DNA of 64,000 nucleotides from JBBQKG01 sp038326655 (lineage in GTDB: Bacteria > Actinomycetota > Thermoleophilia > Solirubrobacterales > JBBDJG01): the NCBI GenBank assembly GCA_038326655.1, contig JBBQKG010000006.1, forward strand, positions 1 through 64,000. Reading direction: 5' to 3'. The notes under the pieces were generated by a model. That model did no database searches, was not told the DNA's origin, and was given only the letters and a program-made list of their open reading frames with translations. The position numbers and the translations under genes are program-made. Below, one piece after another: positions 49,009-57,055 of this stretch; positions within the stretch are counted from its first letter, which is position 1; every line of letters starts with the position of its first letter.

Positions 49009-49638
49009 ATGAGCGACGAGCACCGCGACGTAGAGGTCGAGCCGGAAGTCGAGAGGGAGAGCCCCGGGCTCGATCCCGAGGCGCGCGAGCGCCGGCGCCG
49101 CGCGCTTGCGTTCGTGAGGACGTTCGGCGATCCCTCGCTGCGGAGCAAGGGGCTCGAGGTGACGCGCTTCGATGACCGCCTCGCGGTCGAGATCGAGCGC
49201 ATGGGCGGCCTGATGGACGACGCGGTCGGGCTCGGCCTGGCCGCGACCCAGCTCAGCGTGATGCATCGCGTGCTCGTCTACCGCGTCGGCTACGACGCGC
49301 CGCTGGTCCCGGTCGTGAACCCGCGGCTCGAATGGTCTTCCGCCGAGCAGGAGGAGGCCGAGGAAGGCTGCCTGAGCCTGCCGGGCGTCGCGGTCGACGT
49401 CGAGCGGTCGCTGTACGTGCGCGTACGGGCACAGGACCCGGCCGGTGCGGAGATCCTGATCGAGGCCTCGGGCCTCGAGGCCCGCGTGCTCCAGCACGAG
49501 ATGGACCATCTCGACGGCGTCCTGATCCTCGACCGCACCTCGAAGGAGCAGCGCAAGGAGGCGCTCAGGGCCCTGCGCGAGGGAGCCGAGATGCTCGAGC
49601 CTCGCTCGCTCGGCCGCGAGCGCGTCCCGGCCGGCTGA
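49009..49638 (+). CDS. def: Peptide deformylase
   Basis: 209 residues, ATG start. The three deformylase motifs are VGLGLAATQ (GxGLAAxQ), EEGCLSLPG (EGCLS, metal Cys) and QHEMDHLDG (HExDH, two metal His and the catalytic Glu). The first ~40 residues are an acidic/Arg-rich extension absent from E. coli Def. It removes the formyl group from nascent proteins, paired with Fmt encoded next. TAAACT (48996-49001) lies 7 bases before the ATG. Confidence 0.96.
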   Translation: MSDEHRDVEVEPEVERESPGLDPEARERRRRALAFVRTFGDPSLRSKGLEVTRFDDRLAVEIERMGGLMDDAVGLGLAATQLSVMHRVLVYRVGYDAPLVPVVNPRLEWSSAEQEEAEEGCLSLPGVAVDVERSLYVRVRAQDPAGAEILIEASGLEARVLQHEMDHLDGVLILDRTSKEQRKEALRALREGAEMLEPRSLGRERVPAG

Positions 49639-49645
49639 ACGCCAC

Positions 49646-50572
49646 GTGCGGACCGTATACCTAGGCACCTCGACCTTCGCGGTCGATGTGCTCGGCGCGC
49701 TGGCGGCGTCTCCGCACCGGCCCGCACTGGTCGTGACGCCGCCGGACCGGCCGCAGGGCCGCGGTCGCAGGGTCTCGCCGCCGCCGGTCGCGCGTGCCGC
49801 GCGAGACCTCGGCCTCGAGCTGCATCAGGCCGCGACCGTCAACGATCCGGGGGCGCTGGACCGGATCGAGCAGGCGGCGCCGGAGGCGATCTGCGTCTGC
49901 CAGTTCGGCCAGCTGATCAAGGAGCCGCTGCTGTCCCGGTTCGTGATCCTGAACGTTCATCCGTCCGTGCTGCCCCGCTGGCGCGGCGCCGCGCCGATCG
50001 AGCGAGCGCTGATCGCCGGCGACACGGTCACCGGCGTCTCGATCCTCCAGATCACCGAAGGGCTCGACTCGGGCCCCGTCGCGCTCGTACAGCACGAGCC
50101 GATCCGGCCCGGGGACACGGCCGGAACGCTTGCCGCGAGGCTCGCGCCGATCGGCGCGAGCCTGCTGATCGAGGCCCTCGACGGCGCGGAGGCCGGCGCG
50201 CTCGAGTTGACCGAGCAGCCCGGCGACGGTGTCACCTACGCCGAGAAGATCGACCCCCGTGAGCGCCACCTCGACCCCCGGCGCCCGGCCGGCGAGCTCG
50301 AGCGAGTCGTGCGGGCCCTGACGCCGGCGGTCGGCGCCTACCTCCAGCTGGCCGACGGCGAGCGCCTCGGCGTGGAGGAGGCACGCGTCACCGAGGCGGC
50401 GCTTCCCCCGGGTGAGCTGGCGGTCGTGGACGGGTGCCTGCTGCTGGGCTGCGGCGAGGGAGCGCTCGAGCTCGTCCGCGTGAAGCCGCCCGGCAAGCGC
50501 GCGATGCGCGCCCTCGACTACCTTCGCGGCCATCAGACGCCGCCTCGCGCGCTGCCGCCCTCGAGCACGTGA
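49646..50572 (+). CDS. fmt: Methionyl-tRNA formyltransferase
   Basis: 308 residues, GTG start 7 bases after def. The catalytic domain has VYLGTSTFAVDVL, TPPDRPQGRGRR, the active-site His in NVHPSVLPRWRGAAPIERAL and the Asp in EGLDSGPVAL. The usual Asn-containing strand reads ICVCQFGQLIK here. A C-terminal OB domain begins near residue 205. It formylates initiator Met-tRNA with 10-formyl-THF, drawing on the one-carbon pool fed by the glycine cleavage system. Confidence 0.94.
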   Translation: MRTVYLGTSTFAVDVLGALAASPHRPALVVTPPDRPQGRGRRVSPPPVARAARDLGLELHQAATVNDPGALDRIEQAAPEAICVCQFGQLIKEPLLSRFVILNVHPSVLPRWRGAAPIERALIAGDTVTGVSILQITEGLDSGPVALVQHEPIRPGDTAGTLAARLAPIGASLLIEALDGAEAGALELTEQPGDGVTYAEKIDPRERHLDPRRPAGELERVVRALTPAVGAYLQLADGERLGVEEARVTEAALPPGELAVVDGCLLLGCGEGALELVRVKPPGKRAMRALDYLRGHQTPPRALPPSST

Positions 50573-51903
50573 GCGCGACCGCATCGCGCCGCTGCGCGTA
50601 CGCTGTGCTGCGACGCGTGTTCGAGCATGGCGCATACGCGGACCGCGTCTTTCGCTCGGAGGCCGAGCGGGCCGGGCTCGCCGGGCGCGACCGGGCGTTC
50701 GCGATGCGTCTCGCCTACGGCACGATCCAGTGGAAGGCGACGCTCGATCACGTGCTTGCCCCGCTCGCCCGGCGGCCGCTCGAGAAGCTCGACCCGCCCG
50801 TGCTCGCCGCGCTTCGCCTGGGCCTGTACCAGCTGCTGTTCATGGAGGCGACGCCGGACCGGGCCGCGGTCGCAGAGAGCGTCGAGCTCGTGAAGCCCTC
50901 CAGCCCGCACGCGCACGCCTTCGTGAACGCGGTGCTCCGGCGCGCGGCCCGGGAGGGACGGGCAGCGGTCGAGGCGCTCGACGACTCGACCCCCGAGGAC
51001 GCCGCAGTCGCGCTGTCGCATCCCGCCTGGGTCGCCGAGCGCTGGTTTGCCGAGCTCGGGGCCGACGAGGCCCGCGCGCTGATGGCGCGTGACAACGAGC
51101 CCGCCGAAAGTGCCGTCCGCGCAAACCGCCTGCGCGCGACCGCGCCGGAGCTGCTGGAGCTGCTGCGCGCGGCCGGCGTGGAGGGTCACCTCGACTCGCT
51201 CGTCCCCGAGGCGGTCGTGCTGGAGGCCCCGTACGACGTCCACGCGTCGCCCCTTTTCGAACGCGGTCTCCTGATGCCGCAGTCACGCGCCTCGATGCTG
51301 GTCGCGCGTGCGGCCGACCCGCGTCCGGGCGAGCGCGTGCTCGACCTCTGCGCGGCGCCCGGCGCCAAGACCACGCATCTCGCCGCCCTCATGCACGACG
51401 AGGGCGAGGTGGTCGCCGTCGAGGCCGATGCGCGCCGCGCGGAGTCGGTTCGCGAGAACGCCCGCCGCCTCGGTGCGACCTGCGTAGGGGCCGTCGTGGG
51501 CGACGCCACCGAGCCCGCGTTCGGAGAGGGCTATGACCGCGTGCTGGTCGACCCACCCTGCTCGGACCTCGGCACGCTGCAGTCACGCCCGGACGCTCGG
51601 TGGCGCAAGTCCGCGGCCGACGTCGAGGAGCTTCGAACCCTGCAGCGCCGGATCCTCGAGGCCGCTTCGGGCGCCGTTCGCCCCGGCGGACGCCTGGTCT
51701 ACTCGACCTGCACGGTGAGCGCGCCGGAGAACGAACGCCAGCTTCAGGACTTCCTCGCCTCGCACCAGGACTTCCGGATCTGCGACCTCGCGGCCTGGCA
51801 GCCGACGCTGGCCCGTGCGGCGGTCCCCGGTTTCCTTCAAACTCTGCCCCACCGCGACGCAACCGACGGCTTCTTCATCGCAGCCCTCGAGCGCGCCGCG
51901 TGA
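50569..51903 (+). CDS. rsmB: 16S rRNA (cytosine(967)-C5)-methyltransferase RsmB
   Basis: 444 residues from GTG overlapping the fmt stop. An N-terminal NusB-like RNA-binding domain (AYAVLRRVFEHGAYAD ... YGTIQWKATLDHVL) leads to the SAM-binding methyltransferase domain with DLCAAPGAKTTHLAAL, the VDPPCSDLGTL catalytic loop and STCTVSAPENE (second Cys nucleophile). It makes m5C967 in 16S rRNA. def-fmt-rsmB order is conserved in many bacteria. Confidence 0.95.
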   Translation: MSATASRRCAYAVLRRVFEHGAYADRVFRSEAERAGLAGRDRAFAMRLAYGTIQWKATLDHVLAPLARRPLEKLDPPVLAALRLGLYQLLFMEATPDRAAVAESVELVKPSSPHAHAFVNAVLRRAAREGRAAVEALDDSTPEDAAVALSHPAWVAERWFAELGADEARALMARDNEPAESAVRANRLRATAPELLELLRAAGVEGHLDSLVPEAVVLEAPYDVHASPLFERGLLMPQSRASMLVARAADPRPGERVLDLCAAPGAKTTHLAALMHDEGEVVAVEADARRAESVRENARRLGATCVGAVVGDATEPAFGEGYDRVLVDPPCSDLGTLQSRPDARWRKSAADVEELRTLQRRILEAASGAVRPGGRLVYSTCTVSAPENERQLQDFLASHQDFRICDLAAWQPTLARAAVPGFLQTLPHRDATDGFFIAALERAA

Positions 51904-52171
51904 CCGCCACGCGAACTCGACGGAGCACGGAACGACCGAGACACCGACCGGCGAGCCTTACGAGGTCGGGCCGAGCTGCCCGACCTGCGGCGAGCCGTGG
52001 CTGCGGCCCACCCAGCTCGCCGGGCGCTATCGCTGCGTGTTCTGCCTGCAGCGGTTCCAGCTGATGGCGTACTGCCCGTCGTGTGGCGAGCACTCGACGA
52101 TCATGCGGATGAGCGACACCGAGGAGCTGACCTGCGTGCGCTGTGGCGGGTCGATGCTGAAACCGGTCTAG
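51815..52171 (+). CDS. Small zinc-ribbon protein, start uncertain
   Basis: Up to 118 residues. The C-terminal ~70 residues carry four CxxC knuckles: CPTCGEPW, CVFCLQRF, CPSCGEHS and CVRCGGSM, forming two zinc ribbons. The only canonical in-frame start is GTG at 51815, 89 bases inside rsmB; from there to the first knuckle there is no ATG, GTG or TTG. Coding-like GC at third positions begins about 51905, so a non-canonical start after the rsmB stop (for example ACG at 51920) is possible. A GTGA overlap at 51900 exists but in the wrong frame. Function unknown; probably nucleic-acid or protein binding. Confidence 0.65.
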   Translation: MRRSPVSFKLCPTATQPTASSSQPSSAPRDRHANSTEHGTTETPTGEPYEVGPSCPTCGEPWLRPTQLAGRYRCVFCLQRFQLMAYCPSCGEHSTIMRMSDTEELTCVRCGGSMLKPV

Positions 52172-52182
52172 CGGGCGCTCGG

Positions 52183-53166
52183 TCAGCGCCCGATCGAGCG
52201 CATCATCTCTTCGGTGTACCGGTCGCCGGCCGGCTCGGGCAGCGCCTCGGTGATCTGCTGGACCTCTTCCTCGGTGAGCTCGATCTCGACTGCGGCCACG
52301 TTCTCCTCGAGATAGCTCCGGCGCTTGGTCCCCGGGATCGGGACGGTGTCCTCGCCGCGGTGAAGCACCCACGCGAGCGCCAGCTGCGACGGCGTCACGC
52401 CCTTCTTGGAGGCGAGCTCCCTGATGCGCTCGACGAGCGTCAGGTTCTTGTCGAAGTTGTCGCCCTGGAACCGCGGCGAGTAGCGGCGGTAGTCGTCGGG
52501 CTCGAGATCGTCGATCGAGTTGATCGCCCCCGATAGGAACCCGCGCCCCAGTGGCGAGTAGGCGACGAGGCCGATGCCGAGCTCGCGCAGGGTCGGGATC
52601 ACCTCGTCCTCGATGTCGCGGGACCAAAGCGAGTATTCGCTCTGGACGGCCGTCAGCGGGTGAGTCGCGTGGCCGCGGCGGATCGTCTCCGGCCCGGCCT
52701 CGCTGAGCCCGAGGAAGCGCACCTTGCCCTCGTCGACAAGCTCTGACATCGCGCCGACGGTCTCCTCGATCGGCGTCTCGGGGTCGACGCGGTGCTGGTA
52801 GTAGAGGTCGATGTGGTCGACGCCCAGGCGGCGGAGCGATCCCTCGCAGGACTTCCTGACGTATTCGGGCCGGCCGCTGATGCCGCGTGCCGCCGGGTTC
52901 TCGGGGTCGCGGACGATCCCGAACTTGGTCGCGAGCACGACCTCCTCCCGCCGGTCGGCGATCGCGCGGCCGACCAGCTCCTCGTTCTTGTACGGGCCGT
53001 AGATGTCGGCCGTGTCGAGCAGCGTGATGCCGAGCTCCAGCGCGCGATGGATCGTCGCGACCGACTCCTCGTCGTCGCGGCCGCCGTAGAACTCGGACAT
53101 GCCCATGCAGCCGAGGCCGATCGCGGACACGGTGAGGCCTTGACGGCCGAGGCTTCGAGTGGTCAT
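52183..53166 (-). CDS. Aldo/keto reductase
   Basis: 327 residues from ATG at 53166; ATGs at 53175 and 53217 are alternatives. (alpha/beta)8 NADPH-dependent reductase: SAIGLGCMGMSEFYGG, LDTADIYGPYKNEELVG (catalytic Asp and Tyr), VVLATKFG (Lys), the LYYQHRVDP strand with His, and the cofactor segment IPGTKRRSYLEEN. It resembles the AKR13 group (GCMGMS, QHR). The substrate is unknown; such enzymes reduce aldehydes and ketoses. It is divergent from rpe with about 50 bases between starts, and converges on the zinc-ribbon gene. Confidence 0.92.
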   Translation of the reverse strand: MTTRSLGRQGLTVSAIGLGCMGMSEFYGGRDDEESVATIHRALELGITLLDTADIYGPYKNEELVGRAIADRREEVVLATKFGIVRDPENPAARGISGRPEYVRKSCEGSLRRLGVDHIDLYYQHRVDPETPIEETVGAMSELVDEGKVRFLGLSEAGPETIRRGHATHPLTAVQSEYSLWSRDIEDEVIPTLRELGIGLVAYSPLGRGFLSGAINSIDDLEPDDYRRYSPRFQGDNFDKNLTLVERIRELASKKGVTPSQLALAWVLHRGEDTVPIPGTKRRSYLEENVAAVEIELTEEEVQQITEALPEPAGDRYTEEMMRSIGR

Positions 53167-53215
53167 GCCGCGCATGGTGTCAGACTCCGCGCTGCCCTTG
53201 GAACCCGCGGAGATC

Positions 53216-53878
53216 ATGAGCGCCCCTCGAGTCGAGCCGTCGATCCTGTCGGCCGACTACACGCGCCTCGGCGAGCAGGTCGCCACGGTGATGGATGCCG
53301 GGGCCCGCGCGATCCACGTGGACGTCATGGACGGTCACTTCGTGCCGCCGATCACGATCGGCCCAGTGATCGTCGAGTCGCTCCGCGACCAGGTCCACGA
53401 GGCCGGGGGGCTGATCGACTGCCATCTGATGATCGAGCGGCCGGAGCGCCAGATCGCCGCGTTCGCAAAGGCGGGCGCCGACGCGATCACGATCCAGCTC
53501 GAGGCGACTCCGAACGTGCACTACGCCCTGTTGCAGATCCGCGAGCACGGGTGCCGGGCGGGCGTCGCGATCAACCCGGGCACCCCGCCCGAGGCGGCGT
53601 CGCAGGTGGCCGACGTGGTCGACCTGGTGCTGTGCATGACGGTCAACCCGGGGTGGGGCGGCCAGGCGTTCATCGAGCGCTCGCCCGCGAAGGTGAGGCA
53701 GTTGCGGAAGGTGCTCGGCCCGGGTGTCTCGATCCAGGTCGACGGCGGGATCTCGGTCGAGACGGTTGGCCTCGTGAAGCGCGAGGGCGCCTCGCTGTTC
53801 GTCGCCGGCTCGGCGATCTTCGGCGCCGACGACCCCGCCGCCGCCTACCGGCAGCTCGCCGAGGCGGTGGGGGCGTGA
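53216..53878 (+). CDS. rpe: Ribulose-phosphate 3-epimerase
   Basis: 220 residues from ATG at 53216, just after GGAG. TIM barrel with EPSILSADYTRLGEQV, HVDVMDGHFVPPITIGP (metal His/Asp), DCHLMIERPE, TVNPGWGGQAFIE and QVDGGISVETV. It interconverts ribulose 5-phosphate and xylulose 5-phosphate; ribulose 5-phosphate is also a riboflavin precursor, which may explain the long-standing neighbourhood with the rib genes. Confidence 0.96.
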   Translation: MSAPRVEPSILSADYTRLGEQVATVMDAGARAIHVDVMDGHFVPPITIGPVIVESLRDQVHEAGGLIDCHLMIERPERQIAAFAKAGADAITIQLEATPNVHYALLQIREHGCRAGVAINPGTPPEAASQVADVVDLVLCMTVNPGWGGQAFIERSPAKVRQLRKVLGPGVSIQVDGGISVETVGLVKREGASLFVAGSAIFGADDPAAAYRQLAEAVGA

Positions 53879-53881
53879 GGA

Positions 53882-53899
53882 CGTGCAGCGTCGTGCACG
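53882..53899. terminator. Hairpin between convergent rpe and flippase genes
   Basis: CGTGCA (53882-53887) and TGCACG (53894-53899) pair perfectly around GCGTCG, four bases after the rpe stop in a 43-base convergent gap. No T run. Confidence 0.4.
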
Positions 53900-53921
53900 C
53901 CCCGCCGCGGCGCTCCCGCTC

Positions 53922-55265
53922 CTAGGTCCCCTCGTCCGCAGCCGCGAGCACGCCCTCGACCTCCTCGCCCGACCCTGGGCGGATGCGCCGCTCGCCGCGC
54001 CGGGCGGGGCGCCGGTAGGTGACGTAGAGCAGCGATGACAGGATCGCCGCGGTCGCGATGAACGCGACCTCGACCTCGCGCACCTGCTCCATGTCGGCCA
54101 CCAGCAGGAAAGTCACGAAGAAGGTCGCCGACACCGCCCACGAAGCCGACGCGATCCGAGCCCGGCCCTGTGCCAGCACCGCCTGGTTGAGCGTCGTGGA
54201 GGCGAGGTAGAGGCCCATCCCGGCCGCCACCAGCGCGAGGCCGCCGCGGTCGTAGTCGAACTCGGAGCCGAACAGGAGGCGCATTGCGGCCGGGCCCACG
54301 AGCAGCACTCCGACCACCGTCGCGGCGCCGAAGGCGAGGCACGCGGCGACCGTGAGCCGCACGCTGCGGCCGAAGTCGCCGGCGTGCGCGCCGTCTTGCT
54401 CGGTGACGATCAGCCGGGTGAGGTGGGGGAGGAGGGTGGTCGAGACCGCCTGGAAGAGCTGCAGCGGGGCGCGGGCGATCATCAGCACGGCAAAGATCAG
54501 CGCCGACAGCGAATCGCTGCCGGTCTGCGCCTTCACGATCAGCACGCCGGAGTTGAGGATCGCCTGCTCGGAGACCATGATCACGAGCACCGCACCGGCG
54601 AAGCCCAGCCCGTGGGAGAGCGTGAACTCGGGCTCGCCGCGGTCCGACTCGCTCGCGGCCGACATGCGCCGGACGTGGCCGCCGAGCGCCCACGGCACGA
54701 CGATCAGGCTGAGCAGGGGCGCGGCGGCGATCGCGACACCCGCGGCGTCGGGTCCGTTCAGGGCACCGGCCACCAGCAGCACCCCGAACACCACGCGTGA
54801 CGCCGATTCCATCATCACGAGGCCTCCGTAGAGGCCGAAGCGGCGCTGCCCGGCGAGGAACCCGCGCGCGAAGTAGCTGGCGGCGTAGAAGGTGACCGCC
54901 GCGACCAGGCACCAGTAGAGCGTGTGGCTGCCCGAGAACAGCTCGTCCTCGATCGTGCCCTTCACGGGCAGTGCGATCGCGATGAAGGCGACCGCGAGGA
55001 CGAGCTGGATCGTGGCCGCCACGCGGAGCGCCGAGCCGATCGAGCGGCCGCGCGCCTGGCGCTCGGCGATCGTCCGCGAGAGCAGCTGCTCGACCGGGCG
55101 ATAGATCACCGAGGCGATCAGGAACACCGCCGCCCAGAGCACGCCGACCGCTCCGTACCCGTCCCGGCCGAGGGCGTGGGCGGCCAGCGAATGGAAGGCG
55201 TAGGTCATCACGCCCGTGACGCCGATCAGCGCCGAGAGCAGCGTTGCGCCGCGGCTGAACGACAT
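53922..55265 (-). CDS. Polysaccharide flippase (Wzx/MATE-MVF superfamily)
   Basis: 447 residues from ATG at 55265, 4 bases after GAGGG. About twelve to fourteen hydrophobic segments; SRGATLLSALIGVTGVMTYAFHSLAAHALGRDGYGAV is the usual opening of a lipid-linked oligosaccharide flippase (shown in pieces). VYRPVEQLLSR-like and RGFLAGQRRFGLYG segments fit the family. It would flip undecaprenyl- or decaprenyl-linked glycans outward. It is last in a minus-strand operon with a methyltransferase and a GT2, which supports a surface glycan role. The substrate is unknown. Confidence 0.8.
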   Translation of the reverse strand: MSFSRGATLLSALIGVTGVMTYAFHSLAAHALGRDGYGAVGVLWAAVFLIASVIYRPVEQLLSRTIAERQARGRSIGSALRVAATIQLVLAVAFIAIALPVKGTIEDELFSGSHTLYWCLVAAVTFYAASYFARGFLAGQRRFGLYGGLVMMESASRVVFGVLLVAGALNGPDAAGVAIAAAPLLSLIVVPWALGGHVRRMSAASESDRGEPEFTLSHGLGFAGAVLVIMVSEQAILNSGVLIVKAQTGSDSLSALIFAVLMIARAPLQLFQAVSTTLLPHLTRLIVTEQDGAHAGDFGRSVRLTVAACLAFGAATVVGVLLVGPAAMRLLFGSEFDYDRGGLALVAAGMGLYLASTTLNQAVLAQGRARIASASWAVSATFFVTFLLVADMEQVREVEVAFIATAAILSSLLYVTYRRPARRGERRIRPGSGEEVEGVLAAADEGT

Positions 55266-55303
55266 GCCGCCCTCGGTCGGCTTCCGGCTGTCGGGCGGCG
55301 GGG

Positions 55304-55906
55304 TCAGACCCGCACGAGCGCCATCGTCCACGGCGGCGGCGAGCGCAGCTCGACGATCTCGCCATAGCGGCCGAGGAGCCCGGCGAACCCGCGCTTGGAC
55401 CAGTGGTGGAGGTGCCCCGGAGTGTTGCCGAGGTCGCGCACGTAGGCGCCCCGGGCGAGGTTCAGCGCCCTCCACAGAGGCTCGCGCGGCACGCTCACCA
55501 GCAGCCATCGCGACGCGACCCGGGACATCTCGGCGAGCACCGCCTCCGGCGCTGGCACGTGCTCGAGCACCTCCATCGCGGTGGCGGCTTCGAACTCGCC
55601 GTCCGCGTACGGAAGGTCGTCCGCCGAGCCGGCGCGGAACTCGAGGTTCGGGAGGGTGCGGGTCTCCCACTCCGAGCGGAGCTTGGGGTCGTCGAGGTCG
55701 ACCCCGACCACGCGGCCGGAGACCTCGCGCGCCCACTGTTCGGTGAGCACGCCCTCACCGCATCCGACGTCGAGGATGGACTGCGGTTTCGCGAGGTCCA
55801 GCAACTCGCCCGTGTCGCGCTCGAAGCGCGTCATCAGACGGCGCACGACCGGGTTGGCCGAACCGTACTTGTCGTAGGTGTTACCGGTCGGGACGGCGGC
55901 CGTCAT
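55304..55906 (-). CDS. Class I SAM-dependent methyltransferase
   Basis: 200 residues. SAM site LDVGCGEGVLTEQWA, then VGVDLDDPKL, and the post-motif TAMEVLEHVPAPEAVLAEM; Methyltransf_11 type. The N-terminal YDKYGSANPVVRRLM is common in methyltransferases of glycan clusters. The ATG overlaps the GT2 stop (ATGA). The acceptor is probably a sugar or lipid-linked intermediate; this is inference from context. Confidence 0.85.
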   Translation of the reverse strand: MTAAVPTGNTYDKYGSANPVVRRLMTRFERDTGELLDLAKPQSILDVGCGEGVLTEQWAREVSGRVVGVDLDDPKLRSEWETRTLPNLEFRAGSADDLPYADGEFEAATAMEVLEHVPAPEAVLAEMSRVASRWLLVSVPREPLWRALNLARGAYVRDLGNTPGHLHHWSKRGFAGLLGRYGEIVELRSPPPWTMALVRV

Positions 55907-57003
55907 CGGAATGAAGGGTCGTCCGCCGGCAAGGCGGCGGACGGGGTTGTGGCGGGCTCCTCCGGCAAGCGGGCGGTCGGGTTTGTGGCGGGCTCCAGTT
56001 CTGTGTCAGCGGCTCGCGGGCCCGTACGCCGCTCCCCTGGCTCGTAGTGCGACGGCTCGACGCCCACCTTCAGCTCGATTCGCCGCGTGCGCTCCATCGT
56101 GCGCTGGATCAGCACTCTGTTCGCGGCGAGGAGATCTCCGATCACCCCGAGCGCGGCAAGCTGCACCGCGACCACGAACAGCATCGAGCCGAGCACCACG
56201 GACTGCACGTGGCCCTGGCCGTTGCCGGTGATGAAGAGCACGAGGAAGCGCCCCCAGACCGCCATTCCGACCAGGCCCACGACCGCGGCCGCGGCGAGGA
56301 AGACGCGCAGCGGCTCGTACTGGGTGTAGATGCGGAAGATCGAGGCCGTGTTGGTGCGCACGTAGGACCACATCGACCCGAACAGGCGCGACTCGCGCAT
56401 CATCGGGTTGGTCCTGATCGGGACGTGGTCGATCGCGACCAGCATCTTGCCCGCCTGGATCACGGACTCGAGGGTGTAGGTGAAGCGGGAGACGACCTGG
56501 ACCTGCAGCGCGGCCTCCCGGTTGTAGGCGCGGAAGCCCGAGGTGGTGTCGGGCACGGTCGTGTTGGAGGCATGCCGGACGACCCAGCTGCCGAGGCGCT
56601 GGAGCAGCTTCTTGACCCCCGAGAAGTGGTCGATCTGCATCACCTCGCGGTCGCCGATCACCATGTCCGCGTCGCCGCGCGTGATCGGCGCGACCAGCTT
56701 CGGGATGTCGGCGGCGTTGTACTGGTTGTCCGCGTCCGTGTTGACGATCACGTCGGCGCCGAGCTTGAGGCTCGCGTCGAGGCCGGCCTGAAAGCCCTGG
56801 GCGAGTCCCTTGTTGTTCGTCAGCCGCACGATGTGGTCGACGCCGTGGGCCCGCGCGACCTCGATCGTGCGGTCGGTGGAGCCGTCGTCGATCACGAGCC
56901 ATTCGACCTCGTCGAACCCCGGAACGCCGCGCGGCAGCTCCGAGAGCGTGACCGGAAGCGACTCCTCCTCGTTGAGGCAGGGAATCTGAATGATGAGCTT
57001 CAC
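55903..57003 (-). CDS. Family 2 glycosyltransferase, DPM1/GtrB-like
   Basis: 366 residues from GTG at 57003. GT-A fold: IIQIPCLNEEESLPVTL, DDGSTDRTIEVA, VNTDADNQYNAADIPKL (DxD), GDREVMQIDHFSGVKKLLQ and TSGFRAYNREAAL. Two C-terminal membrane helices (VFLAAAAVVGLVGMAVWG; SVVLGSMLFVVAVQLAALG) match polyprenyl-phosphate glycosyltransferases. It probably makes a polyprenyl-phosphate sugar donor, which the divergent GT-C-like protein could use. The extreme C terminus is a tandem, repeat-derived PATNPTARLP / PATTPSAALP segment. Confidence 0.88.
   Translation of the reverse strand: MKLIIQIPCLNEEESLPVTLSELPRGVPGFDEVEWLVIDDGSTDRTIEVARAHGVDHIVRLTNNKGLAQGFQAGLDASLKLGADVIVNTDADNQYNAADIPKLVAPITRGDADMVIGDREVMQIDHFSGVKKLLQRLGSWVVRHASNTTVPDTTSGFRAYNREAALQVQVVSRFTYTLESVIQAGKMLVAIDHVPIRTNPMMRESRLFGSMWSYVRTNTASIFRIYTQYEPLRVFLAAAAVVGLVGMAVWGRFLVLFITGNGQGHVQSVVLGSMLFVVAVQLAALGVIGDLLAANRVLIQRTMERTRRIELKVGVEPSHYEPGERRTGPRAADTELEPATNPTARLPEEPATTPSAALPADDPSFR
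55921..55992 (-). repeat. Tandem palindromic repeat in the GT2 C-terminal coding end
   Basis: Two ~36-base units in tandem. On the minus strand each has the CCCGCCACAA...CCG block (55974-55992 and 55938-55956, 17 of 19 identical) followed by a CTTG-centred inverted repeat (imperfect arms around 55921-55942). The 55974-55992 block is identical to 32126-32144 in scpA. The repeat is translated in frame. Confidence 0.75.
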
Positions 57004-57055
57004 GGCAGGGGTATTGCGTAAACTGGCGGCGCCATTATCGCGCAAGGCCAGGAGG
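57004..57055. promoter_or_regulatory. Divergent promoter region, GT2 / GT-C-like gene
   Basis: On the plus strand TTGCGT (57014-57019) and TATCGC (57036-57041) are 16 bases apart, a plausible promoter for the gene at 57056. On the minus strand no convincing pair was found before the GTG at 57003. Confidence 0.4.

Noticed and set aside
51900..52064. GTGA-coupled gene starting at 51900 after rsmB
   Set aside because: The frame gives a short Arg/Ser-rich peptide and is out of phase with the zinc-ribbon motifs.
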